A stretch of 64,000 nucleotides of DNA from Candidatus Saccharimonadota bacterium (lineage in GTDB: Bacteria > Patescibacteriota > Saccharimonadia > Saccharimonadales > Saccharimonadaceae): the NCBI GenBank assembly GCA_017405245.1, contig JAFRAU010000002.1, forward strand, positions 46,048 through 110,047, in the 5' to 3' direction. Positions 7,497 to 16,701 of this stretch are shown in pieces (position 1 is the stretch's first letter; the number at the start of each line of letters is the position of its first letter). A program made the translations under genes and the position numbers. The notes under the pieces were generated by a model. It did no database searches. It was not told the DNA's origin and saw only the letters and a list, made by a program, of their open reading frames with translations.

Positions 7497-8694
7497 TGAC
7501 GACAGCCTCTATGCTCTTAATGAAACGATCTTTGCCGAAGGGAACTACTGATTGTTTTACAACCGATTTATCGAAATTCTCAGGGTTAAATTTTTCCATA
7601 GCAGAAATGAGCGAGTTAGTGGTTTGTCTATCGAAAAGTAATCCATTTTTACCAGGCTTAATATAATCTAGTGCGCCACCTTCGCCAAAAGCTATTACCG
7701 GCACACCGCAGGCCATCGCCTCAATCGGAGCCAATCCAAACGGCTCTAAGCTAGGAAAGAGGTATGCGTCTGCTTGAACAAGTTTTTTCTTCAATTCTGT
7801 CTGGCTCATCTGTGGTAAGAATTTAATGTTACTTGCTCCATTCGCTAGTTTGACGAGATTATTATGCTCTGGACCATCGCCTATAACTGTTAAGTTATCA
7901 CCTGTTTCAAGACAAGCTTTAACACAAAGGTCGATTCTTTTCCAGTTGACTTGTCTTGAAGTCGTGATGTAATTATATGGTTTTTTTACTTGACAATTCC
8001 CTTGTTTCATTTTACTACTTGTGGAAAACTCTGTGGAAAACTTTTTCAGATCTGCCGGAGGATAAATGATGATTGATTCCCTCTTATAATACTTTTTTAT
8101 TTGCTCAGCTGCGTATCCTGAGATAGTAATAAATTGATCTGGGCGTTTTGCGGCAGCAAAATCATTTCTTCTAAGCGGCTTAATAAATAATTTGAGTGCG
8201 AGTCTAGCCAGAGGATTTAAAACTCCAAACCCAGGATTTTCGAGATAATCCTCATACATCTTCCAGTAGTACTGGGTTGGAACGTGGCAGTAGCAGAGGT
8301 GGATGCATGAATGACTATCTTCGTGTTCGGTTTGTTCGGATTTTTTGAGCTTCCGTTCGGTTTTCTTAGTCTTAACGAACTTGGCCTCTGCACCAGTGAC
8401 AGAAATCACTAGATCATAGTCAGATAAATCAAGGCGGGAAAAATATCGCTGTCGAAGAGGGCTGAGAAAACGACGTAAGCTGGTTGGAAATATTTGAAGC
8501 CAGCCGGTACGGACGTCGGCGTCTAGAAACCAATCAATTCCCTTTTTATCATATTTGGAAGTATAGATAGGTGCATCTTTATACATCTGGTGCAGAGTGA
8601 GTAGAACACTTTCTGCGCCACCTACATTTGTTAGCCAGTCGCAAACAAGTGCAATTCTAGGCTGTTTATTCCCTCCCCTTTTTTGAGGTGTCAT
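7480..8694 (-). CDS. Glycosyltransferase family 4
   Basis: 404 residues, GT-B fold. The N-terminal acceptor domain opens with VCDWLTNVGGAESVLL, a glycine-rich loop common in GT4. The C-terminal donor domain carries the E-x7-E motif within EPFGLAPIEAMACGVPVIAF (about 318-337), the signature of retaining GT4 enzymes. It should add a sugar from a nucleotide donor to the growing lipid-linked glycan at the cytoplasmic face. The start overlaps the upstream stop (ATGA, UGA stop), giving translational coupling to the initiating transferase. Donor and acceptor specificity are unknown. Confidence 0.88.
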   Translation of the reverse strand: MTPQKRGGNKQPRIALVCDWLTNVGGAESVLLTLHQMYKDAPIYTSKYDKKGIDWFLDADVRTGWLQIFPTSLRRFLSPLRQRYFSRLDLSDYDLVISVTGAEAKFVKTKKTERKLKKSEQTEHEDSHSCIHLCYCHVPTQYYWKMYEDYLENPGFGVLNPLARLALKLFIKPLRRNDFAAAKRPDQFITISGYAAEQIKKYYKRESIIIYPPADLKKFSTEFSTSSKMKQGNCQVKKPYNYITTSRQVNWKRIDLCVKACLETGDNLTVIGDGPEHNNLVKLANGASNIKFLPQMSQTELKKKLVQADAYLFPSLEPFGLAPIEAMACGVPVIAFGEGGALDYIKPGKNGLLFDRQTTNSLISAMEKFNPENFDKSVVKQSVVPFGKDRFIKSIEAVVNEKIH

Positions 8695-10115
8695 TTAGCA
8701 CCTTTCCCTGTGATGACGACACCGATAGTGCGAAGTAAAATACTAAAATCTAAGCGCATTGACCAATTCTGAACATAGTATAGATCAAGTGCACGGCGCT
8801 CTTCGAAGGAGATATCTCTGCGGCCGGACACCTGGGCTAAGCCAGTTAGTCCGGATTTAACTGACAAAAGAAGTGAACGATCACCATAATCTCTTAGCTC
8901 TCCTGGAACGAGGGCGCGTGGGCCAACTAAGGAAATGTCTCCTTTGATAACGTTGAACAACTGAGGCAGCTCATCAAGAGAAGTAGCACGAAGAATTTTT
9001 CCAATTTTGGTGACGCGTGGATCATCTGGCAAAAAATCACCATTCTCACGATACTTACTAATAAGTTCTGGTCTACCCATTTTAGTAAAAGCCTGTTCAG
9101 GAGAAAGGCCGGAATAGCGTGGTTTCATTGACCGGAATTTATAGATTTTCACTTTTTTGTTGTAACGTGAAAGTCGATACTCCCCGTAAAAAACGGGTGA
9201 GTGAATATCTGATAACTTGACTATGAGCCAAATAATACACATCGGAATCAGGGCGATAATGAAGGCTACTAGCCCAAAAAGTAAATCCACGGCACGCTTA
9301 ATAAGCCGGGCGCCGCCAATCAGCGGTGTGACTTTAACTAGAATTGCAGGGGTACCACCAATGAGCTCTAAATCGCCAATATGCGAAGAGAGCGCAGCCT
9401 CTGATGGAACAAAATAGTAGAATAGGTGGTGCTTGACCGACTGACTATAAACATACTCACTTTGAAGTTCGTCGGTTTGGAAAATGACATCAGCGTTAGT
9501 CCATTTAAGGGCTTCCCGGAGTGATTTAAATTTCTTTCCTTGAAATTCAATTGGGACATATTTGTTTTTAGAAATGACCGCTGCCAAAGTATATCCGTCT
9601 TCTGGAAAATCTGCAAAATGATCTAGGAGACGCGTAGTATTCGGACTATTACCAATAACAATAGCGCGCAAAGTGCCATGATTTTTTCTGAGAAAGCGCG
9701 AGCGCGTAAAATGAATGGCGCCTCGAACGATTAGTATCATAATAAAGCAAAGAATTAGAGAATAGACGGCAACTAATCGCGTTGGGAAAATATGTTTTTC
9801 TGTGAAAAAATCATACGTAATTAGTGCCATAGTTCCAATAATCGAAGCCGCGAAAATGCGCGCTACTTCTGGTGTGCGAGAGCGGTTCGTAAAAATCGAC
9901 TTCTTATATAATCCTAAGATGGCAAAAATGACAATCCATATTGGAATAAACAGTAGAATAATTGACACGAAGGCTCCTGGCTCTGCTTCAAAATAGTATG
10001 GGCGTTGATCGATGTGGATGCGAAAAAGATAAGCAAAAAGAAATGCAAGGACAATCGCAATAGCGTCGCCGACTATGAGTACAATACGGAAAGTCAATCC
10101 GGGATCTTTTTTCAT
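8691..10115 (-). CDS. Initiating polyprenyl-phosphate sugar-1-phosphate transferase (WbaP/CpsE type)
   Basis: 474 residues. Four N-terminal transmembrane helices (about 10-140) lead to a nucleotide-binding-like cytoplasmic domain. A fifth hydrophobic segment (about 275-300) precedes the bacterial sugar transferase domain, with KFRSM, the DELPQLFNVIKGDISLVGPR motif and a late LYYVQNWS. This poly-HPT enzyme class moves a hexose-1-phosphate from UDP-sugar to undecaprenyl phosphate, starting the glycan. The start at 10115 is chosen because a TGATATAAT box (10123-10131, minus) ends seven nt upstream. A longer in-frame extension to 10211 would read through this promoter and into galE. It heads the operon with the GT4 and polymerase. 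Confidence 0.9.
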   Translation of the reverse strand: MKKDPGLTFRIVLIVGDAIAIVLAFLFAYLFRIHIDQRPYYFEAEPGAFVSIILLFIPIWIVIFAILGLYKKSIFTNRSRTPEVARIFAASIIGTMALITYDFFTEKHIFPTRLVAVYSLILCFIMILIVRGAIHFTRSRFLRKNHGTLRAIVIGNSPNTTRLLDHFADFPEDGYTLAAVISKNKYVPIEFQGKKFKSLREALKWTNADVIFQTDELQSEYVYSQSVKHHLFYYFVPSEAALSSHIGDLELIGGTPAILVKVTPLIGGARLIKRAVDLLFGLVAFIIALIPMCIIWLIVKLSDIHSPVFYGEYRLSRYNKKVKIYKFRSMKPRYSGLSPEQAFTKMGRPELISKYRENGDFLPDDPRVTKIGKILRATSLDELPQLFNVIKGDISLVGPRALVPGELRDYGDRSLLLSVKSGLTGLAQVSGRRDISFEERRALDLYYVQNWSMRLDFSILLRTIGVVITGKGAK

Positions 10116-10122
10116 ATAATAT

Positions 10123-10148
10123 ATTATATCATTTTTTAGTGTTATAAT
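10123..10148. promoter_or_regulatory. Divergent promoters (sugar transferase / galE)
   Basis: The minus-strand TATAAT (10123-10128) is seven nt from the transferase ATG, a leaderless arrangement. The plus-strand TGTTATAAT (10140-10148) is followed by an SD AAAGGAG (10154-10160) and the galE ATG at 10167, giving a short but real leader. The two styles sit side by side here. Confidence 0.6.
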
Positions 10149-10166
10149 AAAGTAAAGGAGATTAAA

Positions 10167-11162
10167 ATGAACATACTTGTCACCGGTGGAACTGGATATA
10201 TTGGATCGCATACAGTAGTAGAGCTAATACAAGCTGGACATAAAGTAGAAATACTTGATAATTTATGTAATAGTAAAGTAAGTGTGCTAGATAAAATAGC
10301 AGAAATAACTGGGGTGAAACCGATTTTTCATCATGTTGATTTACTAAATAAGGAAGCACTACTGGAAGTTTTTGAAAACGGCAACTTTGCAGCCGTAATG
10401 CATTTTGCAGGACTAAAAGCCGTAGCTGAAAGTATTGAGGAACCGCTTAAATATTACGAAAATAATGTAGTAGGTACACTGAACCTAATTGATGCAATGC
10501 AAAAATGTAACGTTAGAAAACTACTTTTTTCATCTTCGGCGACAGTGTATGGAGATCCTGGTACATCGGCCTGCACTGAGGATTTACCTACTGGTCAGAA
10601 AATTACAAACCCCTATGGTAAAACAAAGTACATGATTGAAGAGATTCTCAAAGATTTATCAGTGGCGCAACCAGATTTTGAGATTATGCTTCTTAGATAT
10701 TTCAATCCAGTAGGAGCACATGAGTCCGGTAAGCTGGGTGAGGATCCTAATGGGCAGCCAAATAATCTCATGCCCATAATTATGAAAGTGGCTCGTGGAG
10801 AATACGCAGAGCTGTCAGTCTATGGAAATGATTATCCTACGGCTGATGGGACATGTATCCGGGATTATATTCATGTCGTCGATTTAGCAAAAGGGCATCT
10901 GGCGGCACTTAAAAAAATGCGTCCCGGCGTGCAGACATTTAATCTTGGGACTGGGAGAGGTACTAGTGTGCTAGAAATGATAGCGGCTTTTGAAAAAGCT
11001 AGCGGAAAACCTTTACCTTACAAAATAGTGGGCAGAAGGAAGGGAGATTTACCAGAGCTATATGCAGTAGCAGAAAAAGCATCCAAAGAGTTAGGGTGGA
11101 AAACCGAACTCACGATTGATGATGCAATGCGAGACACTATTAGATTTTTGAATGGAAACTAG
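10167..11162 (+). CDS. galE: UDP-glucose 4-epimerase
   Basis: 331 residues, a short-chain dehydrogenase fold. The NAD-binding GGTGYIGSHT is at 7-16, the catalytic Ser/Thr region is SSSATVYGDP, and Tyr-x3-Lys is YGKTK. RYFNPVGAHESGKLGEDP in the substrate domain is strongly GalE-like. It interconverts UDP-glucose and UDP-galactose (some members also UDP-GlcNAc/GalNAc), supplying donors for the surrounding glycosyltransferases. It has its own promoter and a good SD, and converges on the following GT2 gene one nt apart. Confidence 0.93.
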   Translation: MNILVTGGTGYIGSHTVVELIQAGHKVEILDNLCNSKVSVLDKIAEITGVKPIFHHVDLLNKEALLEVFENGNFAAVMHFAGLKAVAESIEEPLKYYENNVVGTLNLIDAMQKCNVRKLLFSSSATVYGDPGTSACTEDLPTGQKITNPYGKTKYMIEEILKDLSVAQPDFEIMLLRYFNPVGAHESGKLGEDPNGQPNNLMPIIMKVARGEYAELSVYGNDYPTADGTCIRDYIHVVDLAKGHLAALKKMRPGVQTFNLGTGRGTSVLEMIAAFEKASGKPLPYKIVGRRKGDLPELYAVAEKASKELGWKTELTIDDAMRDTIRFLNGN

Positions 11163-11163
11163 C

Positions 11164-12141
11164 TTACTTTATTTTACTATAAAGCTTCCAACAAAGTTTG
11201 AAAAATTCTTTGTGAACTAAGAGCGTATACATAGCAAACTTATCCCGGTGAGTAGCAACTGGGTTTTTAGTGATTAGTTTTTTGTGCTTTTTTAAATAAT
11301 CAACTATCTCTTGCTCTCTGCCGGCCTGTGTTGGAGAAAGGCTTTTCCCTACCATTTGACGCAGAACACTGAATCTTGCGTGCATACGACGAAGATCCGT
11401 AGTGTTTTTAAGATAAGGGTGAAGACTGTCGATAGCGTCACACATCTCATCGGTTAGAGTAATTATGTCAAATTTTCTATCGCTAAAATCGCTACTAGAA
11501 ATAGAGTCTTCCCTTTTATGATAAATATATTTAGGATCAGGCCCAAAGGCTACGCGTGGACATTTTTCTACTAATTTATAAGTTGTACCAAGATCTTCAT
11601 GGACAAAGCCTTCTGAGAAGCCTAGCCCTTGCCATAATTCCCTTTTATATAATTTAGCATAAGCTACTACCGTAAATCCTTCTTCTCTTAACATTCGGCC
11701 GAGCGTTTCCTCAGTGCTCATAACTTTTTCCACATATGTTTCACCGTAATTTATTTCTTTGTTTTTTAAGGTAACCTCTTTAATGCTACAAATTGACATC
11801 TTGGACTGATACTTAGTAATAAGTGAAAAAAGATATTGAACATAGTCTGGGGATACTGTGTCATCGGAATCGACAAAAGTAATATAGCCACCAGTGCATT
11901 CTCGCAAGCCTCTATTTCTGGCTGCGGAAAGCCCCCCATTTTCTTGATGAAAAACACGGATACGAGGATCTTTTCTAGCAAAAGCATCACAATCTGCACC
12001 ACTGCCATCTGTTGAGCCATCGTCAATTAGGATAATTTCTAGTTTAGGATAATTTTGCCGGATGAGCGAGTCTAGACAAGAGGCAAGGTACGGCTTCACA
12101 TTGTAAACTGGGACAATGATAGAGATGAGTGGAGTTTCCAT
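11164..12141 (-). CDS. Glycosyltransferase family 2
   Basis: 325 residues from METPLISIIVPVYNV. GT-A motifs are clear: the N-terminal SIIVPVYN, the DDGSTDGSG nucleotide-binding loop, and the metal-binding DSDD in FVDSDDTVS. The C-terminal half is soluble, with no membrane anchor. It should transfer a sugar onto the lipid-linked glycan. The start at 12141 is chosen over an in-frame ATG 15 nt upstream because the -10 TATAAT (12148-12153, minus) would otherwise lie inside the coding frame. Divergent from the ABC exporter genes. Confidence 0.88.
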   Translation of the reverse strand: METPLISIIVPVYNVKPYLASCLDSLIRQNYPKLEIILIDDGSTDGSGADCDAFARKDPRIRVFHQENGGLSAARNRGLRECTGGYITFVDSDDTVSPDYVQYLFSLITKYQSKMSICSIKEVTLKNKEINYGETYVEKVMSTEETLGRMLREEGFTVVAYAKLYKRELWQGLGFSEGFVHEDLGTTYKLVEKCPRVAFGPDPKYIYHKREDSISSSDFSDRKFDIITLTDEMCDAIDSLHPYLKNTTDLRRMHARFSVLRQMVGKSLSPTQAGREQEIVDYLKKHKKLITKNPVATHRDKFAMYTLLVHKEFFKLCWKLYSKIK

Positions 12142-12147
12142 ATGTAT

Positions 12148-12170
12148 ATTATACATGATTATGATATAAT
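12148..12170. promoter_or_regulatory. Back-to-back leaderless promoters (GT2 / wzm)
   Basis: TATAAT boxes at 12148-12153 (minus) and 12165-12170 (plus, in TGATATAAT) are each six nt from their start codons (12141 and 12177). The start codons are only 35 bp apart. No room exists for independent -35 elements, so the promoters overlap and should compete. Confidence 0.6.
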
Positions 12171-12176
12171 AAAGTT

Positions 12177-12983
12177 ATGAGTTTTTTGATTTCTAGCAAG
12201 AAAAATAGTATATTACTGAAAGAGCTAGTAAAGACTGATTTTAAACTTCGTTATCAGGGATCTGTTTTAGGGTATTTATGGGCAGTAATTAAGCCGCTAC
12301 TAATGTTTGCGATTCTCTACGTAGTGTTTGCAAAAGTATTAAGATTTGGAGATGACATTCCACATTATCCTGTTTATCTTCTAACTGGTACAGTTTTGTG
12401 GAACTTTTTTACGGAGTGCACTCAGCAAGGGATTCATTCGATTGAACAGCGCGGTGATCTAATCAGAAAAATCAGTTTTCCAAAGTACATCGTGGTAGTA
12501 AGCGCAACAAGTACAGCAGTTATTAATGTGCTAATAAACCTCTTCGTGGTAATTATCTTTACATTGATCAATGGCGTGGCTCCATCGTTTTCTTGGTTAA
12601 TGGTTATTCCATTACTTCTCGAATTATACATATTTGCGCTTGGTATTTCTTTGTTACTTAGCTCTATTAACGTAAAATATCGTGATGTTGGGAATATCTG
12701 GGACGTGTTAATGCAAGCTATGTTTTACGCTGTGCCGATTATCTATCCTCTCTCAATGGTGATGAGCACATCGGTGGTAGCAGCAAAAATTATTATGATT
12801 AATCCAGTTGCACAAATAATCCAAGATATTCGAGAGAATCTCATTACGAACGTCACGACTACTACGTGGGAACTTTCTGGCGTAGCTTGGGGACTCGTGT
12901 CGGTAGGGATTGTGCTCCTAGTTTTCATTATTGCTGTTTTGTTCTTTAAGAAACGTTCGAAGTACTTTGCGGAGGAAATATAA
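12177..12983 (+). CDS. Polysaccharide ABC exporter, permease subunit (Wzm/TagG type)
   Basis: 268 residues. A short amphipathic N-terminus with the FKLRYQGSVLGYLWAVIKPL motif, diagnostic of ABC-2 polysaccharide permeases, is followed by about six transmembrane helices and a basic end. With the ATPase encoded next (the stop and start share TAATG) it forms the exporter that moves undecaprenyl-linked glycan to the outer face. No SD; the -10 box is six nt upstream of the ATG. Confidence 0.9.
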   Translation: MSFLISSKKNSILLKELVKTDFKLRYQGSVLGYLWAVIKPLLMFAILYVVFAKVLRFGDDIPHYPVYLLTGTVLWNFFTECTQQGIHSIEQRGDLIRKISFPKYIVVVSATSTAVINVLINLFVVIIFTLINGVAPSFSWLMVIPLLLELYIFALGISLLLSSINVKYRDVGNIWDVLMQAMFYAVPIIYPLSMVMSTSVVAAKIIMINPVAQIIQDIRENLITNVTTTTWELSGVAWGLVSVGIVLLVFIIAVLFFKKRSKYFAEEI

Positions 12984-13777
12984 TGAGTTGGGCAGAAAAA
13001 TACTTAGGCAAAGTGAGAAAAGAAGTCGAAAAGCGGAACGAAGATAGTAAAATTGCAGTTTCCGTACAAGGTGTGTATAAGAGTTTTAGGTTGCCGACAG
13101 AGAAATCTTGGGGGCTCAAACAAGCGATTTTTAGTCGCTTAAAAGGAATAAAAGGCTATCGCAAACAAGAAGTCTTAAAAGACATCAGCTTTGAGGTTAA
13201 GAAAGGCGAATTTTTGGGAATCGTCGGGAGAAATGGTAGTGGAAAATCTACGCTGCTTAAAATCCTATCCGAGATTTACCTACCAGATAAAGGTACAGTA
13301 AGCGTTAATGGCACATTGGTGCCATTCATTGAACTTGGCGTAGGTTTTAATCCGGAGCTAACCGGGCGTGAAAATGTGTATCTGAATGGTGCTTTACTTG
13401 GGTTCTCCAATAAAGAAATGGATGCGATGTATGATGAGATTGTAAAATTTGCAGAGCTAGACCAATTTATGGACCAGAAGCTCAAAAACTATTCTTCTGG
13501 TATGCAAGTAAGACTCGCGTTTTCGATTGCAATTAGGGCGCGCGGTGACATACTCGTCTTGGATGAGGTGTTAGCCGTAGGTGACGCTGCATTCCAAGAA
13601 AAATGTAATGATTACTTTAAGAGTCTACACGGAAATCAAACCGTAATACTAGTGACGCATAGCATGGAGAATGTCGAGAAATTCTGCGATAGAGCGATAT
13701 TAATAGAAAATGGTAAAATTGCCTGTGATGGGAAGCCGTCGAAAGTTACAAAAGAATACTTGAAGCTGTGGAGCTAA
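12983..13777 (+). CDS. Polysaccharide ABC exporter, ATP-binding subunit (Wzt/TagH type)
   Basis: 264 residues. Walker A is GRNGSGKST (about 83-91), the signature is YSSGMQVRLAF, Walker B is DILVLDEVLAVGD, and the switch His is in LVTHS. The long N-terminal leader before the fold and the ENVYLNGALLG motif are typical of O-antigen/teichoic-acid exporters. The chain ends right after the ATPase fold, without the carbohydrate-binding domain found in longer Wzt proteins. Recognition of a capped chain end is therefore not expected. Translationally coupled to the permease. Confidence 0.92.
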   Translation: MSWAEKYLGKVRKEVEKRNEDSKIAVSVQGVYKSFRLPTEKSWGLKQAIFSRLKGIKGYRKQEVLKDISFEVKKGEFLGIVGRNGSGKSTLLKILSEIYLPDKGTVSVNGTLVPFIELGVGFNPELTGRENVYLNGALLGFSNKEMDAMYDEIVKFAELDQFMDQKLKNYSSGMQVRLAFSIAIRARGDILVLDEVLAVGDAAFQEKCNDYFKSLHGNQTVILVTHSMENVEKFCDRAILIENGKIACDGKPSKVTKEYLKLWS

Positions 13778-13806
13778 AAATTTAAATACCCATTTGATAG
13801 TTTGTT

Positions 13807-14808
13807 TTAGTGACGTTTGCGTATTTTTTTGAGAGAAGATAAAAAGATGCGTGGCGGGAATTTTAAGATACTTTGTAAGTATTTCCAGTGGTCTTTTGGA
13901 AAATATTTCTTAGAAAGTAGGCCTCGTTCGTCTGCGTCATGAAATTCTGCACGAGTTCGAAGTATAAAGGGGGTCAAATCTTCTTCATCTAAGCACAGCA
14001 TGGTAAGGAAAAAACTTGCAAATTTGTTTGCTTCGAAGATTGAACTGTACTGATCCCATTTGTTATGAGATTTTAGAAATTTTTCGATATCGGCGTACTG
14101 ATCATTTATCCTAAAAACAGCTTTTTTCTCAATCTGTTTTTTCTTTTTTTCGACGTGGTGTAAATAAGCCTTTTCTGTAATAACTAATTTTTCTGCGGCT
14201 GCTATAACTTTAAAATTAAATCCATTGTCCTGAGGGTCCTGCCCAAAGTCTTCGATATAGCTTATTTTTTCAGTTAGTAAATATTCCCTCTTATATAAAC
14301 CGCTACCTATGATAGGCGGTTGATAAAAAACTGTGTAATCTTCTGCTGGACTAATGACCTTGTCCGCATCTTCTTTTAAAAACGATTCGTGTAAACGGTC
14401 TTGCTCTTCAACCGACTCAAAATAATTGCTCCTAACTATATCGGCATCATGTTTTTTTGCAAGTGCAAAAAGCTCAATAAACATTTCTGGATCTACGTAG
14501 TCGTTTGCATCAATAATGGTCAGATACTCGCCACTAGCTAATTTAATGGCTCTATTCATAATCAGGCCATAATCAGTCGTTTTCGTACGGACTAATTTAA
14601 TGCGGGGGTCTTTTTTGGCATAATCTTTGATAATATTGATAGTATTATCACTATCAGAATCGTCCGTAACAAGAAACAGTATTTCAAGGTCGTCTAAAAT
14701 TTGATTACTCAGGCTTTTCAGATTTTTTGACAAATCTGCTTTGACGTCAATAATTCTTATTAGAGCAGAAACCCTAGTGGATTTTTTTTGCAAATCCTCG
14801 TCTGCCAT
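13807..14808 (-). CDS. Glycosyltransferase family 2 (divergent)
   Basis: 333 residues. The GT-A fold is recognisable by a nucleotide-loop-like TDDSDSDNT and a metal-site-like IDANDYVDPEMF. The N-terminal catalytic strand is less canonical (ALIRIIDVKADL) than in neighbouring GT2 proteins. The C-terminus is basic and partly hydrophobic. It is the last gene of the rmlACBD operon, one nt after rmlD, so it may use dTDP-rhamnose. That is inference from position. Confidence 0.75.
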   Translation of the reverse strand: MADEDLQKKSTRVSALIRIIDVKADLSKNLKSLSNQILDDLEILFLVTDDSDSDNTINIIKDYAKKDPRIKLVRTKTTDYGLIMNRAIKLASGEYLTIIDANDYVDPEMFIELFALAKKHDADIVRSNYFESVEEQDRLHESFLKEDADKVISPAEDYTVFYQPPIIGSGLYKREYLLTEKISYIEDFGQDPQDNGFNFKVIAAAEKLVITEKAYLHHVEKKKKQIEKKAVFRINDQYADIEKFLKSHNKWDQYSSIFEANKFASFFLTMLCLDEEDLTPFILRTRAEFHDADERGLLSKKYFPKDHWKYLQSILKFPPRIFLSSLKKIRKRH

Positions 14809-14809
14809 T

Positions 14810-15700
14810 TTACGCCTCTAATTCTGCCAGGTAGCGAGAGAGTGCGTCTTGCCAGGTTGGTAGCAGAGTAAAACCATTTGCTTTCAGTTTTGACTTATCG
14901 AGACGTGAATTAAATGGACGTTTTGCAACGGACGCTCCGTACTCGGCTGTGGTGACCGGAATGACTTTTGAATGAATATTGGCCTTCTTAAAGATTTCTT
15001 TTGTAAAATCAGCCCAAGAAATATAGCCGCCTTCATTAGTGGCATGATAAAAACCGTATTTGTCAGTTAAAATCATATCTACTAGTAGACGAGACAAATC
15101 TGGCGTATAGGTAGGGGTACCAATCTGGTCATTTACAACTCGTACTTCGTCGTGGTTTTTGCCAACCGTCAACATGGTTTTGACAAAATTATTACCATTT
15201 TTACCAAAAACCCAAGCGATGCGGACAATGAAATATTTATCCGTATTGTCTACAACTGCTTTCTCGCCGTCTAATTTTGATTGCCCATAAACATTTAGTG
15301 GCTCAAAATTTTTATCGTCTGGCTGCCATGGCTTATCGCCTTGTCCGTTAAAGACATAGTCAGTAGAGATATATACAATTTTAGCACCAATTTGATGGCA
15401 AGCTTTGGCAAGATTAGCCGTTCCGTCAACATTGACTTTTCTGACAGCGGCTAAGTTGGCTGGGTCTTCGGCAGCATCAACATTAGTCCATGCCGCACAG
15501 TGAATTACCACATCCGGATGGTACTCAGAAAGGGTCTTTTCTACGGCTTCTTTATCTGTGATGTCGAGTGTAGTGGTCTGAAACTCTTGATTCTTCTCGC
15601 CGCGGCGATCTGCGCCAAGACAATCAATGCCACGCTTCTTTAATTCCAGCATTGTATCATGTCCAAGTTGTCCAGAAGTACCGGTCACCAAAACTTTCAT
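14810..15700 (-). CDS. rmlD: dTDP-4-dehydrorhamnose reductase
   Basis: 296 residues. NAD(P)-binding motif GTSGQLGHD near the N-terminus, catalytic Tyr-x3-Lys in YGQSK, and STDYVFNG are typical of RmlD. It makes the last step to dTDP-L-rhamnose. The start at 15700 follows a GGGAGG SD and overlaps the rmlB stop by 4 nt (ATGA). A longer in-frame extension inside rmlB is rejected. Confidence 0.94.
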   Translation of the reverse strand: MKVLVTGTSGQLGHDTMLELKKRGIDCLGADRRGEKNQEFQTTTLDITDKEAVEKTLSEYHPDVVIHCAAWTNVDAAEDPANLAAVRKVNVDGTANLAKACHQIGAKIVYISTDYVFNGQGDKPWQPDDKNFEPLNVYGQSKLDGEKAVVDNTDKYFIVRIAWVFGKNGNNFVKTMLTVGKNHDEVRVVNDQIGTPTYTPDLSRLLVDMILTDKYGFYHATNEGGYISWADFTKEIFKKANIHSKVIPVTTAEYGASVAKRPFNSRLDKSKLKANGFTLLPTWQDALSRYLAELEA

Positions 15701-16701
15701 GCTTCCTCCCGGTATGTACCATTTAAGATATCTTGCCACCAATCTTGGTTCTCCACATACCAATGAATTGTTTTCTTAATACCATCGGCAAATTTAGTTT
15801 CTGGAAGCCAGCCTAGTTCGTTATGGATAAAGGTAGGATCGATAGCATAGCGACGATCGTGTCCTTTTCTATCCTCGACAAAGGTAATTAGGCTTTCTGG
15901 CTTATCCAGTTCTTTGCAAATAAGTTTTACAATGTCAATGTTAGCCATTTCATTATGACCACCAACATTATAAATCTGACCAATTTTACCATTATGAATT
16001 ATTAAATCTATGGCGCGACAGTGATCTTCTACATAGAGCCAGTCACGGACATTTTTGCCGTCACCATAGACAGGCAACGGCTGGTTATTTAAAGCATTAA
16101 TAATAGTGAGCGGAATTAGTTTTTCTGGAAAATGATATGGTCCATAGTTGTTGGAGCAGCGAGAGATTGTGGCCGGAAAATTGTAAGTCCTATGATACGC
16201 CATCACTAACATGTCAGCACCAGCTTTTGAGGCGCTATATGGACTACTAGCATGAAGCGGTGTTTGCTCCGTGAAAAATAAATCTGGGCGATCTAGCGGC
16301 AAATCGCCGTAAACTTCGTCCGTAGAAACTTGATGATAACGCGGAATGTTTAGTTCGCGACAAACCTCCATTAGCGTCTGTGTGCCTTCAACATTGGTTT
16401 TTATGAATATTTCTGGTCCTTCTATGGAACGGTCGACGTGAGACTCAGCCGCAAAGTTGACGACAATGTCTGGCTTGACTTGTTTGAAGAGTTCTCTTAG
16501 CGCTTCCTTGTCGCAAATGTTAGTTTTTGAAAAAAGAAAATTAGGATTATTTTTAGCCTCATTTAAAGTATGGATATTGCCCGCATACGTTAAACAATCA
16601 ATACAAACAATATGATAATCTGGATATTTATTAAGCATATAGTAAACAAAATTAGAACCAATAAAGCCTGCGCCACCAGTGACTATGATTGTTTTACTCA
16701 T
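15697..16701 (-). CDS. rmlB: dTDP-glucose 4,6-dehydratase
   Basis: 334 residues. NAD-binding GGAGFIGSN, the catalytic STDEVYGDL region and YSASK, and the substrate-binding RCSNNYGPYHFPEKLIP are all highly typical of RmlB. It converts dTDP-glucose to dTDP-4-keto-6-deoxyglucose. An AAAGGAGG SD precedes the ATG. It overlaps rmlC by 4 nt and rmlD by 4 nt in the order rmlA-C-B-D. The stop is UGA. Confidence 0.96.
   Translation of the reverse strand: MSKTIIVTGGAGFIGSNFVYYMLNKYPDYHIVCIDCLTYAGNIHTLNEAKNNPNFLFSKTNICDKEALRELFKQVKPDIVVNFAAESHVDRSIEGPEIFIKTNVEGTQTLMEVCRELNIPRYHQVSTDEVYGDLPLDRPDLFFTEQTPLHASSPYSASKAGADMLVMAYHRTYNFPATISRCSNNYGPYHFPEKLIPLTIINALNNQPLPVYGDGKNVRDWLYVEDHCRAIDLIIHNGKIGQIYNVGGHNEMANIDIVKLICKELDKPESLITFVEDRKGHDRRYAIDPTFIHNELGWLPETKFADGIKKTIHWYVENQDWWQDILNGTYREEA

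Noticed and set aside
10116..10211. N-terminal extension of the sugar transferase
   Set aside because: It would read through the -10 box at 10123-10128 and into galE; ATG 10115 gives the normal family N-terminus.
15701..15763. Upstream start for rmlD within rmlB
   Set aside because: The conserved MKVLVTG start at 15700 has an SD (GGGAGG) and the usual 4-nt overlap.
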